Assembly: GCA_018398805.1 (NCBI GenBank)
Contig: JAGFBZ010000338.1
Span: forward strand, 1 to 64,000
Length of the DNA: 64,000 nucleotides
Reading direction: 5' to 3'
From: Hirundichthys speculiger
Taxonomy: Eukaryota > Chordata > Actinopteri > Beloniformes > Exocoetidae
The position numbers and the translations under genes are program-made. Numbering within the stretch: the first letter of the stretch is position 1; each line of letters opens with the position of its first letter. Shown one piece after another: positions 12,691 through 24,358 of the stretch. The notes under the pieces are model-generated. The model made no database searches, was not told where the DNA came from, and was given only the letters and a program-made list of their open reading frames with translations.

Positions 12691-13664
12691 ATAATGATGG
12701 ATGGATGGTGTTAAATAGAGGAAAAGGCTTCAGTCTTTCAGAGATCTGAGTCTGGGATGAAGACGGATTCCTGACGGCGTCCTCTCAGCAAGCTGCTGAA
12801 GCAACACTTGAGTTTAACTCTAGATATTTAGATTTTCAGTGCTGTTCCTGTGTTTTTCCAGGTCTTCTTCTTTTTTTCTTTTTTTTTTTAACTTCCTTGT
12901 TCATGGATTGATGTTTGGACCATTCTTGGATTTTCTGCTCAGCTGCACTTCAGTCAGCTGCCAGTTTCTTTTTTTGGGTCTGTGAAGTCACTCATGACGG
13001 ATTTCTGATCTGACTCCTCCCTCCTTCTGACCTTTGAATCTTTTTCATTTAAGCCTTTTTCTTTTAAAGACACCTTCCTTCAGAATCAGTGACTGTTTTC
13101 CACGGAGCAGGACTTCTACAGTGAAGCAGCTGGTTATGTAATGGTCCGTAACTGTCCACTGCACATCTGTCCATCCAGATTAAAGTCCACCCACATCCTG
13201 TTTTGTGGGGGCCCGTCTGGGGCCCGTCTGGGGCCGTTATGCTCAGCATTCAGGAATGTGCTTTGTAACAGGACTGGATAAGTATTATTTTTTTTTTACA
13301 GGAAAGGATTGAACAAGCATGCAGCCACACTCCATAAGAACACTTTCAAACAGTTTAGTTGGGTAAGCCTGTATTCTGAAGGTTTATATGACAGCCGTGA
13401 GACTCCTCCACTGAAGAAGCACCTGAGAACCTCAGCCATTAACTCACAGTTCGGTTTAATCACTTCAGAAGAACCAAACTCCTTTACAGAGATGAAGAGA
13501 CTCTTAACTGTACCAACGGCCAAAACGAGGAAAATTCAGTTCAACTCATTTGTACAGAGCCAGTTCACATCAAGTTTTCTCAGGAAACACAGAAAGTTCA
13601 GAACATGTCCTATTAAAGCAACACTGCAGGAGAATAGGGATTAATATTTCTGGGTCTCAGGTTC
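12691..13664. other. Spacer, no gene seen
   Basis: T-rich tracts at about 12870-12890 and 13290. A 111-codon open frame at 13309-13644 has no recognisable domain, no intron signals and ordinary AT-rich composition; not supported as a gene. Confidence 0.4.
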
Positions 13665-13672
13665 CCCTAGAG

Positions 13673-13988
13673 CAGCTGTTCCCAAACACACCGAAACCTT
13701 TAATCACAACTGTGATCAACTTACAAGACTAGAAGCTTTATTCTGACATTAATGTGAGGGGTCAACAAATAAGGTGGATACTTAGTAGTATAACACTTAA
13801 GTGGTTTGTTTTGTTACTTCTTAATGTTTTTAAATCATGTTGTTAATATTTTACAGTAATTAAAAACATATTTAAAAAAGATCGAGGATTTAAAACATAT
13901 TTGTTTAATTTTAATGACCTCTCACGGCCCACCTGCAGTACCAGGACGGCCCACCAGGGGGCCACGGCCCACACTTTGGGAATCACTG
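13673..13988 (-). mobile_element. hAT MITE, copy 1 of a two-copy family
   Basis: Begins CAGCTGTTCCCAAACAC and ends with the inverse of CAGTGATTCCCAAAGTG. Exact 8-bp target duplication CCCTAGAG at 13665-13672 and 13989-13996. The right half is the reverse complement of the left half of the copy at 59349-59667 (shared GTGGGCCGTGAGAGGTCATT block), so the two are opposite in orientation. Non-coding, 316 bp. Confidence 0.93.
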
Positions 13989-13996
13989 CCCTAGAG

Positions 13997-14348
13997 GCTC
14001 CTTCAGCCAGTCCACACCAGAGGAGCTTTGGAACTGCCGACATACAGTTAGCACCAGTTGCCTTCTGCTTGGCCTCGTCCTGAAACCAGACCAGTCAGGC
14101 CTGTTAATACAGTTAACAGCACGGTAAAACATTTTCACTTAATAATATGAATGACTGTGGAGTTTTTATTCACAGCTCAGGGGCCACGCTCAGATGTCAA
14201 CGACAGAGCTAACAGCTACGTCGCTAAAGTGATGACAGCTACCATTGGCTGTGTCAGCCATCAATTAAAAGACAAACCCCCCCCCCCCCCACACACACAC
14301 ACTATACATACACACACATATACTGTACATATATATACACACATACAT
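13997..14348. other. Spacer with C-run and CA repeats
   Basis: No gene recognised. A 13-base C-run (about 14278-14290) runs into CA and TA dinucleotide tracts up to 14350. Confidence 0.5.
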
Positions 14349-14563
14349 ACAGTAATCCCTCACACTTCGCGGTCTCAGCAATCGTGGTTTCAGTTTATCA
14401 CGAAAGTTTCAAAAATATTCATAAAAAAAAAATATTCAAAAAAAAAAAAAGAAAATATTTCAAACAAAGTGCGCGAGGCTGAAGCGAGACCCATCACATC
14501 AAGAACGAGTTGCGGGAAGCAACAAGAGCCGAGGGAGGCCCCATGAACGAATATCGAGACCTC

Positions 14564-14566
<3 letters not shown>
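14349..14566. mobile_element. Possible MITE remnant
   Basis: Begins TACAGTAATCCCTCACACTT followed by CGCGG, a terminal motif common in fish MITEs with TA target sites. The other end is not found; it runs into the (AT)n tract. Weak call. Confidence 0.3.
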
Positions 14567-14633
<67 letters not shown>

Positions 14634-14638
14634 CACAT
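14567..14638. repeat. (AT)n microsatellite, split by a hAT
   Basis: About 55 bp of pure AT followed by a degenerate tail. A second AT tract at 15629-15676 sits on the other side of the hAT element 14639-15628, suggesting one microsatellite that was split by the insertion. Confidence 0.9.
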
Positions 14639-15628
14639 TAGGGCTGGGCAATGATTAAAATTTTTAATCGCGATTAATCACATGATTTCCCTGATTAATC
14701 ACGATTAATCGCATTGTATATGCAAAATCAAATAATGAATTCAAAAGTAGTGTTTTTTTCCTGTTTTTATAAAAAAAATTTTTTAAAAAGTCTCCAAACA
14801 AAATCCAACAAAATGATTGTGTCTCAGCACAATCAGAACATTAAAACATTAATTTCTGAGGTAACAGCAGAAACTTTTAACGGGGAGTTCAACTTGTCAG
14901 TTGTTACAAATAACCTTGTTTCTGTTGAATCCTCCGTCTGGGAGAACTTTAAAATGAAAATGTCCATGTTAAAGTTCAGAAACTTTACCAATCTGTGTAT
15001 CAATCATTCTTTCCATTTTCAATTGTCAATCAAAAATTAAAGAAATTAAAAAGTGACATTTTATTACGTTTTTCGTTTTTTAAATTTAACACAAAAATAT
15101 GAAAAAATGCCTGTTTTTTTTTATATATGTATATATATTTAAATTTTAGAGTTGGATCAAAAATACGAAATTAAAAAACGGGCCACAGAACTGAATTAGT
15201 TTTATAATGGAGGACTGGACTTTCTGTTGTCATTACACATCTGAGCCACTAGATGGAGCCGCACTGCAGTAACCAGCTAGAGAACAGCAGGACAGTGAAC
15301 ACATGGAGCAGATCTGATGATAAATGGACGAATGACCACAAACGTTTGGTTGCAGTCTAGAATTTTTTATTTAGACAGAATTGTTAATATTGCTACCTGA
15401 GTTGCTACCTGAACTGTAAAGTTAACCGATTTTTATTGTTTTTCATGTCTGTTTTAGCTTTGCCGCATGTTTTTTTGCTAATCGTCTTTCGGTTCCGCAG
15501 CAGCCACAAACAGACTTTTCAAAACAAAAGCATGTGAGCAACATGCGTTAACGCACAATAAAATAAATGTCGGCGTTAATAAATTAATGCGTTAACGTGA
15601 TAATAACGTGTTAACTTGCCCAGCCCTA
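14639..15628. mobile_element. hAT-like transposon, non-autonomous
   Basis: Left end TAGGGCTGGGCAATGATTAA and right end inverse TAGGGCTGGGCAAGTTAACA; internally ATTAATCGCGATTAATC motifs near the left and TTAACGCACAA near the right, typical of a widespread fish hAT group. Target duplication (ATACACAT versus ATATATAC) is eroded, probably by slippage in the surrounding AT tract. 990 bp, no transposase motif readable. Confidence 0.8.
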
Positions 15629-15676
<48 letters not shown>

Positions 15677-16975
15677 GAGCGAAATTGAACAGCAGGTGTG
15701 CAACGGAGGTGCGCTGGAACAGAAAATAACCTGTTCGCCAGTGAAAGAAGAATCATTTCTGGGAAAAAAGGAGGTGGAGAAGGAGTTTGAAACTTGCAAA
15801 CAGGTAGAATTCAGCAATTTTTCAGGAAGACCACAGTCAGATTTTCAAAGCTGCCACCCATAAAAAATACCGACCAAAAAACAACAAGTTCAATTCAATT
15901 CAATTCAATTTTATTTGCATAGCGTCTGTTACAGTGTCAGAGCAAGTTGTGAATAGTAAGTGCTGTTTTGCTCATTAGGCTCCTTTTTCTTTTTCTCTTT
16001 AACCTTATCCAAACACACTCACATTTTTCTGTCATGTATTAACTGTATGTAGCATCTCTTGGTACCAGACAGACAACAGACTCCCTGGCGTCCCAGAAAC
16101 ACCATCAGGGAGCCACAGGTGTGAAAAATGTAGCAGCACATCTTAGAAAGGCAACCAGAACTGATCACGCCGCACCATTATACTGTAATATAAAGGTCAT
16201 GTGACCCTGCTGTGCTGGAGGTCATGTGACCATGAGAGCTGCAGTTGCAGAGGAGAGAAAACGGTGACAGTTCATCTTGTTGGCTGGGGGGGGGGAGGGC
16301 AGGAGTGGAGAGACCTTGGCTGGGGAGGGAAACTGATAAACAGGAAATAATTGTTCTCTGAATTTATACTCCCAGTTCTGAAAAAGATGGAGGCACTGAG
16401 TAAAATATAATAAAAAAACAAACAAACAAAACTATTTACCAGTCTCATGACCCTATATAACATTCATAACATTCATGATCAATCTCTGGCCGATCAGCTG
16501 GATTAGTGAGAAGGTTTTAGATCACGTTAGCATCATGCTAACGTCTGCTCATTTACAGAGGTTTTCCTCACTGCTGTGGCTGCTGGAGTTCAGGGTTAGG
16601 GTTACATGCGACCGCACCGGTCCAGTCCTGAGGTCTCTCCGCTGGTTTCTGGTCGGTAGACTTTTAAACGGCTGGTGCGAGGTGGAGTTGAGTTTTCGTT
16701 TTGTGCTCCTGGAAATCTGGATTGGTCCTAAAATGAAGATGTGAAGCTTCGTCTCTGACGATGCTCAACTGGAAACAGTCCTGGTTAGACGTGTGGATGA
16801 CGACTGAAAAGATTTTGTCTGCACTGTTCATTTTATTTTTGTCTTGTTTCCTTATTGGTTATTTTGATGTTTATTTTATGTTTTTGATTTTTCTTCTTAT
16901 GCTCTTGTGATTTAATGATTCTTTTCTTTTGGCCAGATTTAGGAGATTTGGCTTGAATTGATGCTTGTTCTTTGC
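15629..16975. other. Spacer with short repeat fragments
   Basis: Holds the second AT tract (to 15676), an ATTCA pentamer run followed by TTTTATTTGCATAGCG at about 15890-15925 (a motif frequent in fish dispersed repeats), a G-run at 16287-16296 and two telomere hexamers near 16592. No gene recognised. Confidence 0.45.
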
Positions 16976-17553
16976 AGGTGCAGCCCGGGTGGCTCCTGCA
17001 GGTGCAGCCCGGGAGGCTCCTGCAGGTGCAGCCCGGGTGGCTCCTGCAGGTGCAGCCCGGGTGGCTCCTGCAGGTGCAGCCCAGGTGGCTCCTGCAGGTG
17101 CAGCCCAGGTGGCTCCTGCAGGTGCAGCCCAGGGGGCTCCTGCAGGTGCAGCCCGGGTGGCTCCTGCAGGTGCAGCCCAGGGGCTCCTGCAGGTGCAGCC
17201 CAGGGGGCTCCTGCAGGTGCAGCCCGGGTGGCTCCTGCAGGTGCAGCCCGGGTGGCTCCTGCAGGTGCAGCCCGGGTGGCTCCTGCAGGTGCAGCCCGGG
17301 TGGCTCCTGCAGGTGCAGCCCAGGGGGCTCCTGCAGGTGCAGCCCGGGTGGCTCCAGTAGGTGCAGCCCAGGGGGCTCCTGCAGGTGCAGCCCGGGTGGC
17401 TCCAGTAGGTGCAGCCCAGGTGGCTCCTGCAGGTGCAGCCCAGGTGGCTCCTGCAGGTGCAGCCCGGGTGGCTCCTGCAGGTGCAGCCCGGGTGGCTCCT
17501 GCAGGTGCAGCCCGGGTGGCTCCTGCAGGTGCAGCCCAGGTGGCTGCTGATCT
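16976..17553. repeat. 24-bp GC-rich minisatellite
   Basis: About 24 copies of GGTGCAGCCCGGGTGGCTCC plus TGCA. Variation is mainly CGGG/CAGG and GTGG/GAGG/GGGG, with two units carrying AGTAG in place of TGCAG and one short unit near 17180. Because the period is a multiple of 3 and lacks stops, long frames are open on both strands; the encoded peptides (for example APAGATRA or CTCRSHPG repeats) are repeat artefacts unless transcription is shown. Confidence 0.95.
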
Positions 17554-18030
17554 GGGGATCACCGCCACTTGGCCTCTGTTTGATGTTGTTTTGCTTTACG
17601 TCTGTGGTTTCAGTTGTTGTGTTTGTTACCTGCACTGCGATCTTCTGGTTTACAGGTTGAGAGCTGGCGGTGACGGCGAGTTCCTCTAACTGTAAATGGG
17701 TTTTCTTTGCATTATTGATCCATTGACTCATTCATGTTTTGTGGAGATCGGGGTCCTGGATGATGATCTGTGACAGGTTTTACAGGGGAGGAGTTCCCTG
17801 GCAGCACACCCACCACCAGGTAAAACCTTTCAGATCATGGGTCAGGGTTATCTGAGGTGTTTATCAGGTGAGACTCTTTCCAGGTCGTCCAGGATGGAGG
17901 TCCAGATACTGCGTTGGGTTGTGAGCTGCTGAGGGCCCCAGCGACTGGTCCCTTCCTGGGGTTGGCTGGTACCCATGCAGCCATGAACATCTCGTGGTGG
18001 GGGACCTGGGTTCCTGCTGGACGCTGTGGT
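17554..18030. other. Spacer between arrays, no gene seen
   Basis: Unique sequence between two tandem arrays. The minus-strand frames that cross it continue from the arrays and carry no domain. Confidence 0.4.
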
Positions 18031-18912
18031 ACTACCTGATCCTGATCCTGATCCTGATCCTGACCCTGATCCTGACCCTGATCCTGATCCTGATTCTGAT
18101 CCTGATCCTGATCCTGATCCTGACCCTGATCCTGATCCTGATTCTGATCCTGATCCTGATCCTGACCCTGATCCTCCTGATCCTGATCCTGATCCTGATC
18201 CTGATCCTGATCCTGACCCTGATTCCTGATCCTGATCCTGACCCTGATTCTGATCCTGATCCTGATCCTGATCCTGATCCTGATCCTGACCCTGATTCTG
18301 ATCCTGATCCTGACCCTGATCCTGATCCTGATCCTGATCCTGATCCTGATCCTGATCCTGATCCTGATCCTGATCCCTGATCCTGATCCTGATCCTGACC
18401 CTGATCCTGATCCTGATCCTGATCCTGATTCTGATCCTGATCCTGATCCTGACCCTGATCCTGATCCTGATCCTGATCCTGATCCTGATCCTGATCCTGA
18501 TCCTGATCCTGATCCTGATCCTGATCCTGACCCTGATCCTGACCCTGATCCTGATCCTGATCCTGATCCTGACCCTGACCCTGATCCTGATCCTGATCCT
18601 GATCCTGATTCTGATCCTGACCCTGATCCTGATCCTGATCCTGACCCTGATCCTGATCCTGATCCTGATCCTGATCCTGACCCTGATCCTGATCCTGATC
18701 CTGATCCTGATCCTGTCCCTGATCCTGATCCTGATCCCTGATCCTGATCCTCATCCTGATCCTGATCCTGATCCTGATCCTGACCCTGATTCTGATTCTG
18801 ATCCTGATCCTGATTCTGATTCTGATCCTGATCCTGACCCTGATTCTGATCCTGATCCTGATCCTGACCCTGATCCTGATCCTGACCCTGATCCTGACCC
18901 TGATTCTGATCC
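18031..18912. repeat. (CCTGAT)n hexanucleotide array
   Basis: About 880 bp of CCTGAT with frequent CCTGAC, TCTGAT and occasional CCCTGAT or CTCCTGAT variants. Single-base insertions shift the reading phase, so antisense frames switch between DQ, GS and IR dipeptide runs. No coding role supported. Confidence 0.97.
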
Positions 18913-19484
18913 CTGGGCTTTCTATCGAGGGGGTTCTGAAGTTTCCTGAACGTTTCTTGCTTTTTGAGGCTTCCTGAACAGTGTTTGAGCTGGTGGTGCA
19001 CATTTCTAAAATAAAGATCATAGTTAGGAGCTGACGCTTCGACAATAAAGGCTGTTACATTATAAACACTGCTGCCACATCGTCATCCAGGATGTGCTGG
19101 CCTGCGGGTTCTGGTGTCGCCACCGTGGGATCCGTACCAGAAGACCCGAAGCCTTCTACACCGGACCTGAAGGGTTTTCTGTTGACATGGGTTGAATGTG
19201 CATGATAGTTAATTAGTTAATTATGTTGATCATAATTATGAATCATGTTGTATTGTTTTTGGGTTTCATTTACTCGGCCATTTACGGGTCTTTGTGAGAT
19301 GTAAGTGTTTGTCCTGCCCTTTCAGGAGATCCAGGTTACCGTAGCGACGGTTGGTACCGTGCGATGGCTGCGTCGATCGATGGACTGGGGCTGATGAACA
19401 ATGATCATATCGATAGTAGTGATTATACTGAGCGCTTGCGGCGTCGTTTGTGATAAACTCGTTTATCCATCTTAGCCTCGGGCT
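18913..19484. other. Spacer, no gene seen
   Basis: Unique sequence between arrays; no motif recognised. Confidence 0.4.
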
Positions 19485-20546
19485 AGTGCGGGACGTACTA
19501 CTTGGCTATGCCTCAGACGTTCCTGCGCGTCGTGGGCCTGTAAAACACTTGGTTTAGTGCGGGACGTACTACTTGGCTATGCCTCAGACGTTCCTGCGCG
19601 TCGCGGGCCTGTAAAACGCTTGGTTTAGTGCGGGACGTACTACTTGGCTATGCCTCAGACGTTCCTGCGCGTCGCGGGCCTGTAAAACGCTTGGTTTAGT
19701 GCGGGACGTACTACTTGGCTATGCCTCAGACGTTCCTGCGCGTCGTGGGCCTGTAAAACGCTTGGTTTAGTGCGGGACGTGCTACTTGGCTATGCCTCAG
19801 ACGTTCCTGCGCGTCGCGGGCCTGTAAAACGCTTGGTTTAGTGCGGGACATACTACTTGGCTATGCCTCAGACGTTCCTGCGCGTCGCGGGCCTGTAAAA
19901 CGCTTGGTTTAGTGCGGGACGTACTACTTGGCTATGCCTCAGACGTTCCTGCGCGTCGCGGGCCTGTAAAACGCTTAGTTTAGTGCGGGACGTACTACTT
20001 GGCCTCAGACGTTCCTGCGTGTCGCGGGCCTGTAAAACGCTTGGTTTAGTGCGGAACGTACTACTTGGCTATGCCTCAGACGTTCCTGCGCGTCGCGGGC
20101 CTGTAAAACGCTTGGTTTAGTGCGGGACGTACTACTTGGCTATGCCTCAGACGTTCCTGCGCGTCGCGGGCCTGTAAAACGCTTGGTTTAGTGCGGGACG
20201 TACTACTTGGCTATGCCTCAGACGTTCCTGCGCGTCGCGGGCCTGTAAAACGCTTGGTTTAGTGCGGGACGTTCTACTTGGCTATGCCTCAGACGTTCCT
20301 GCGCGTCGCGGGCCTGTAAAACGCTTGGTTTAGTGCGGGACGTACTACTTGGCTATGCCTCAGACGTTCCTGCGCGTTGTGGGCCTGTAAAACGCTTGGT
20401 TTAGTGCGGGACGTACTACTTGGCTATGCCTCAGACGTTCCTGCGCGTCGCGGGCCTGTAAAACGCTTGGTTTAGTGCGGGACGTACTACTTGGCTATGC
20501 CTCAGACGTTCCTGCGCGTCGCGGGCCTGTAAAACGCTTGGTTTTA
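19485..20546. repeat. 71-bp CpG-rich satellite, about 15 copies
   Basis: Unit of 71 bp: TTTAGTGCGGGACGTACTAC, TTGGCTATGCCTCAGACG, TTCCTGCGCGTCGCGGG, CCTGTAAAACGCTTGG. Copies are almost identical, differing at single positions (GTCGC/GTCGT, CGTACT/CATACT/CGTGCT/CGTTCT). One copy at about 20000 lacks 6 bp. The period is not a multiple of 3, so it is not protein-coding. High CpG content retained across copies suggests recent amplification. Confidence 0.97.
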
Positions 20547-21638
20547 GACCAGCTCCTCGCCGGGCGCCGTGACGGTTTCTGTCTGTTGTAGGTGCGGCGA
20601 TCAAGCTAACATCTCCCATGTGGTTTCCATCTCTAATTTGCTTCTGCGGTCCCGGCGCCACAGGGATTAGTTGAGGCCCGGCTGACCTCTGGTTCCTGGT
20701 CCATCCTATGTTTTGATGGTATTTACTCCATTCATGGTTTGGGTTTTTGGGATTTTGTGTTTTTTCCTTTTAATTTCCTGTGAGATTCCATGCTTGCATC
20801 ACCTGGTGCTAAAACCAGTGATGCCTCTTTACATGATAATAAAACTCTTTTCGGTCGACGGGGGGGGGTTGCACCTGTGGGTGCTTCTGATGGTCATTCA
20901 GTCGTCTGGTTAGATGGGAATTGTGGTTTGGCTGTAGTCTAGAGTAGTTAGCCTCCAAGGGATCTTTTGTTGTTCCTCTTATTTCCGGGGATCTGGCGAT
21001 CAAGATTAAACTAAAATTTAAGATTCAAACTCCAAATTCAATCAGTCAATCAACCAACTCCAATCTGATCCTGCAAAGCGTACACATATTGGGAGAAACG
21101 TGTTCTACTGCTGTGATAAAGATAAACTTGTCACATTTAAAATAAAAAGGGGGTTAGGGTTAATTGTAAAGAAATTGTAAAGAATAAGATGTACAAATAT
21201 ATTTTTTTTGGTTCAGCCTCAGATTTACACTTCTGAAACAAGCACGTTTTGAGGTATTTCATTCTGGACCTGTATCGACCCTGTCTGCTACCATTTCTGT
21301 GTTTTTCTTTTGTTGTTTATTGTTTAATTGTCCAATCATAAAAATAAAGTAATTCAAAAAAAAAAAAAAAAAAAGTGGGGAGTGTTGTTTTAAGAATAGG
21401 GTCAGGTCACTATGACCTGTTTCTCAGTAAATAATGTAGAATATCCAATCCATGTGGGAAATTGCTCAGGCACCATGGCATGAATTTTTGAGACACTAGC
21501 TGTCGGAAGAATTTAGCTCAAGGCTCACCGTATTGTTAAACAGTGTTTAAAATGACTGCATTTCCTTTGATTCATCATCTTGTGCTGACGGCTGTCTGTG
21601 CTGTTGTGAGTTACGCGATCATCTGCTTGTATACAAAT
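20547..21638. other. Spacer with a retroposed-looking 3' end
   Basis: Mostly unrecognised. At 21340-21375 an AATAAA signal (in ATAAAAATAAAGTAATTC) is followed after a few bases by a run of about 19 A, like the tail of a retrocopy or LINE on the plus strand; its 5' limit is not visible. Telomere hexamers occur near 21150. Confidence 0.5.
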
Positions 21639-21903
21639 TAGGGATGGGCATAATTAATCGATTAATCAGTGATTGATCATTAAGAATTTGGTCGAAGAAA
21701 TTAATTTTCGTCGATGAATCAAATGTTTTTTTTTTTTTTTTTTTAAACAATCTGAATGTAGGTCATCAGTGCACGTTCTCAAACAATGCGATGCATTTCT
21801 CTGTGCCACCGATAGAAATCTGCCACCAGGGGGCAACATTTCACCATCGCCCTACCCTGGCTGGCCTCAGTTGTTACATGCTAGCTTCTATCATCGCCTA
21901 ATC

Positions 21904-22086
21904 ATGAAGCGGTCGCGGTGAAGTGTGGCGTGGAACCATTTTAGTTTAGAAAATGACCAAGTGTACTGCAATCATTGCAATGCTAATTACAAATACAATT
22001 AATCGACAACGACAATGATGTATCACTTGAACAACGCGCATCCAAGCCTTGTAAAGGACGGTGGAGGCGGTTCATCATCAGCCTAG
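21904..22086 (+). pseudogene. BED zinc-finger exon of hAT transposase
   Basis: The frame starting at ATG 21904 reads WNHFSLENDQVYCNHCNANY, then MMYHLNNAHPSL. This has the BED layout: an aromatic WxxF start, C-x2-C (YCNHC) and H-x4-H (HLNNAH). In-frame stops are present after the fifth codon (TGA) and between the cysteines and histidines (TAA), so it is dead. In intact relatives this domain binds the transposon ends. Confidence 0.75.
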
Positions 22087-22118
22087 CCTAGCCTAGCCTA
22101 GCCTAGCCTAGCCTAGCC
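22080..22118. repeat. (CCTAG)n microsatellite
   Basis: Seven to eight copies of CCTAG just after the BED exon within the hAT element. Confidence 0.95.
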
Positions 22119-22531
22119 TCAACTCGGTGTTAGCACGGACCAGAAGGAGCTGCAGCGCACATCGAGCACACAACGAGCGCGTCTTTTTAAGAAACAAAAA
22201 GCCTGTAATACTGGCGCCTTGATATAAATTGTCCTTGTTAAGTAGTCTCCTCGATATCTCTTCTTTTATTATCGTTGTTTTAAAGAAAAGAAACAGGAAA
22301 AATCACGTTATTCTCGACCACGAACATCCGGGCCACTGAACACATCTGCGCATGCGCGGGCCATAGCAACCAGGCCATAGCAACCAGGCCAAAGGGGAAA
22401 ACAAATGCCACGCCGACATCGAGAATATTTGTGATAGTTTTCAATATAAAAATCTTAATGATTAATCGATCATTAATTCTCCCGACGATCAACGAATAAA
22501 TCTCGACCAAATGCCCATCCCTAATACAAAT

Positions 22532-23547
22532 GGAGATTAAAATCCACTCTGCACCCTCTGTGCTTTAGTGTTGTACAACTGACTCACTAGAACTCACTAA
22601 TTATTGGTAAACTAATGTACATTAATAGTAAAATTTAAACAACACTCAGTCAGACTGTCTTGTCTTCTCTGGAAATATACATGTGAATATAGACAAAAGG
22701 ATAAAAGGATTAGGACAAAGAGTTGTGTCAAATGAAATCTGCTCTTCGACTTATAAACTTCTTCTGAGCTTCAAGTCTCTTCTGAAACCCTCTGAATTGT
22801 TTACCTACAGCTTCCACTGGTTAACGTATGTTGATATACATACAGAGGTTCCTCAAGACGGTGGTATTTTACACACTCAGAGGCAGGAATGTGTTGCATT
22901 TGAGTTTTTTGGACGACCACTTTCAGTAAAGAAGGCAGAAAGCTCAAACAAGAAATACAGATAATTAATTTTATTTAATTTATTTAATTCTTTTTTTCAT
23001 GTCATTTTCTACCTTCACACAACTATGGTTTACTACTGCGATACTGTAAAGTGTACATCAAAGAGATTCAAAGCAAAGAAGCTGCACATCTGTCCCTTCA
23101 CGGCTAGCATGATGAAGGTAATGGTAATGTGAGGGTACGGATATGTTATTCTATTGTCTGACTTCCTGTCAGCTCAGTCTGCGGTGAAACTAGCGTGGTA
23201 GTCACAGTCCCCCACTAAAAAATGGATTCAATGTGTATCTCTAGCAAAGCAGAGTCGGCGGTGACTTCTGGGGCGTCATCAATCCGATCTGGTGGGACAA
23301 CTGGCTGGGACTGATATTTCTCAGGGCCCACTGGTGACCAGTTTGGGGAAAGATGTTACCATTTTGATGGTGTAATTGGTCACCAATTTGTTTTGATTGG
23401 TGCCAAGTGCCAAAACAGGATAAATGTGAATGTCAGGATCAGAACATTGCACTGTAAGAAGAAGAGAACTGTTTACTCAGTGTGATGGCTTGATTAATAT
23501 TACTCCAAAGCTAGATTTGACTGTCATGTATTACATAAGATACATTT
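22532..23547. other. Spacer, no gene seen
   Basis: A 93-codon frame at 22683-22964 has no recognisable domain. Otherwise AT-rich unique sequence. Confidence 0.4.
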
Positions 23548-23555
23548 ATATAAAG

Positions 23556-24350
23556 CAGCGTTTCCCAAACTTTTTTAGCCGCGCACCCCCTTCTATGTCT
23601 CAACCAGGTTGACGCACCCCCGATCCCCCACCCCTTAAAAAAAACACAACAAGCTTTATTATAGCCATATTAAAGTCGCCATGTTTATTCATGCTAAAAT
23701 GACCAGAACAAAATAATCACAATCACAACAATGCGCTCTCGCATTTAAATTAAACTGAAACACTGTAACACAGTTCCAATATAATGAAACAAAGTTATGC
23801 GCAGGCTTCCACTTTTAAGAGCAAAGAGGATGGATGACATGCTCAGACTCAGTGGCAGAAAGCAGATAAGTTGAGGAAAATGTTAGAATATTTTGAACAC
23901 TGAACAAAAATTTCAATGTTGATGGATGTTTAAATGACCGTGGAACTAACACAACCCGTCATCATAACACAGGTTATGGAAATAAAATTTGAACGCCAGT
24001 AATTTTAATTCTATTCCAATAAAGTTCCAATAAAGATATTTTCCCTGATTTCAGCCAATTGAGCATATTTGAGAGAATAATTAAAGTAGAGGCCACAAGC
24101 TAGGTGCAAATGCTGTGGTAGAAGAATATAACTTCTTCTACGCTTCACTTTAAGATGACGTGCATTTTGAATAGCCTGCATTTATTTATTCATTAAAATT
24201 ACAGTTTTTGATTTAAAATTTTACAAAGGAAATGTTTATTTACACATTTTTATTGTGTGAAAAAAAAAAAAAATTATCAGACCGCCATTACATTTTTCAT
24301 CTCGCGCACCCCCTAGAGGCAGCTTGCGCACCCCACTTTGGGAATCCCTG
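23556..24350. mobile_element. hAT MITE with GCGCACCCC termini
   Basis: Ends CAGCGTTTCCCAAACTTTTT and inverse CAGGGATTCCCAAAGTGGGG, followed inside by repeated GCGCACCCC on both sides. Exact target duplication ATATAAAG at 23548-23555 and 24351-24358. 795 bp, AT-rich, non-coding. Confidence 0.93.
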
Positions 24351-24358
24351 ATATAAAG

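Larger units (their letters stand above)
21639..22523 (+). mobile_element. hAT transposon with BED finger exon
   Basis: TIRs start TAGGGATGGGCAT on both sides (right end inverted). Exact 8-bp target duplication ATACAAAT at 21631-21638 and 22524-22531. Internally an ATTAATCGATTAATC motif near the left and a related ATTAATCGATCATTAATTC near the right. Carries a broken BED zinc-finger reading frame (21904-22086) but no catalytic region, so it is a deletion derivative. Confidence 0.92.

Noticed and set aside
13309..13644. 111-codon ORF
   Set aside because: No domain, no exon signals, and length within chance expectation for 64 kb of AT-rich DNA.
16871..19045. Long frames (collagen-like, DQ/GS/IR repeats)
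   Set aside because: By-products of 24-bp and 6-bp arrays; frames change peptide type at single-base indels, which is not how a selected protein behaves.
23030..23115. THAP-like start (VYYCDTVKCTSKRF)
   Set aside because: Only the first cysteines fit; the rest of the C2CH pattern and the AVPTIF-type end are missing.
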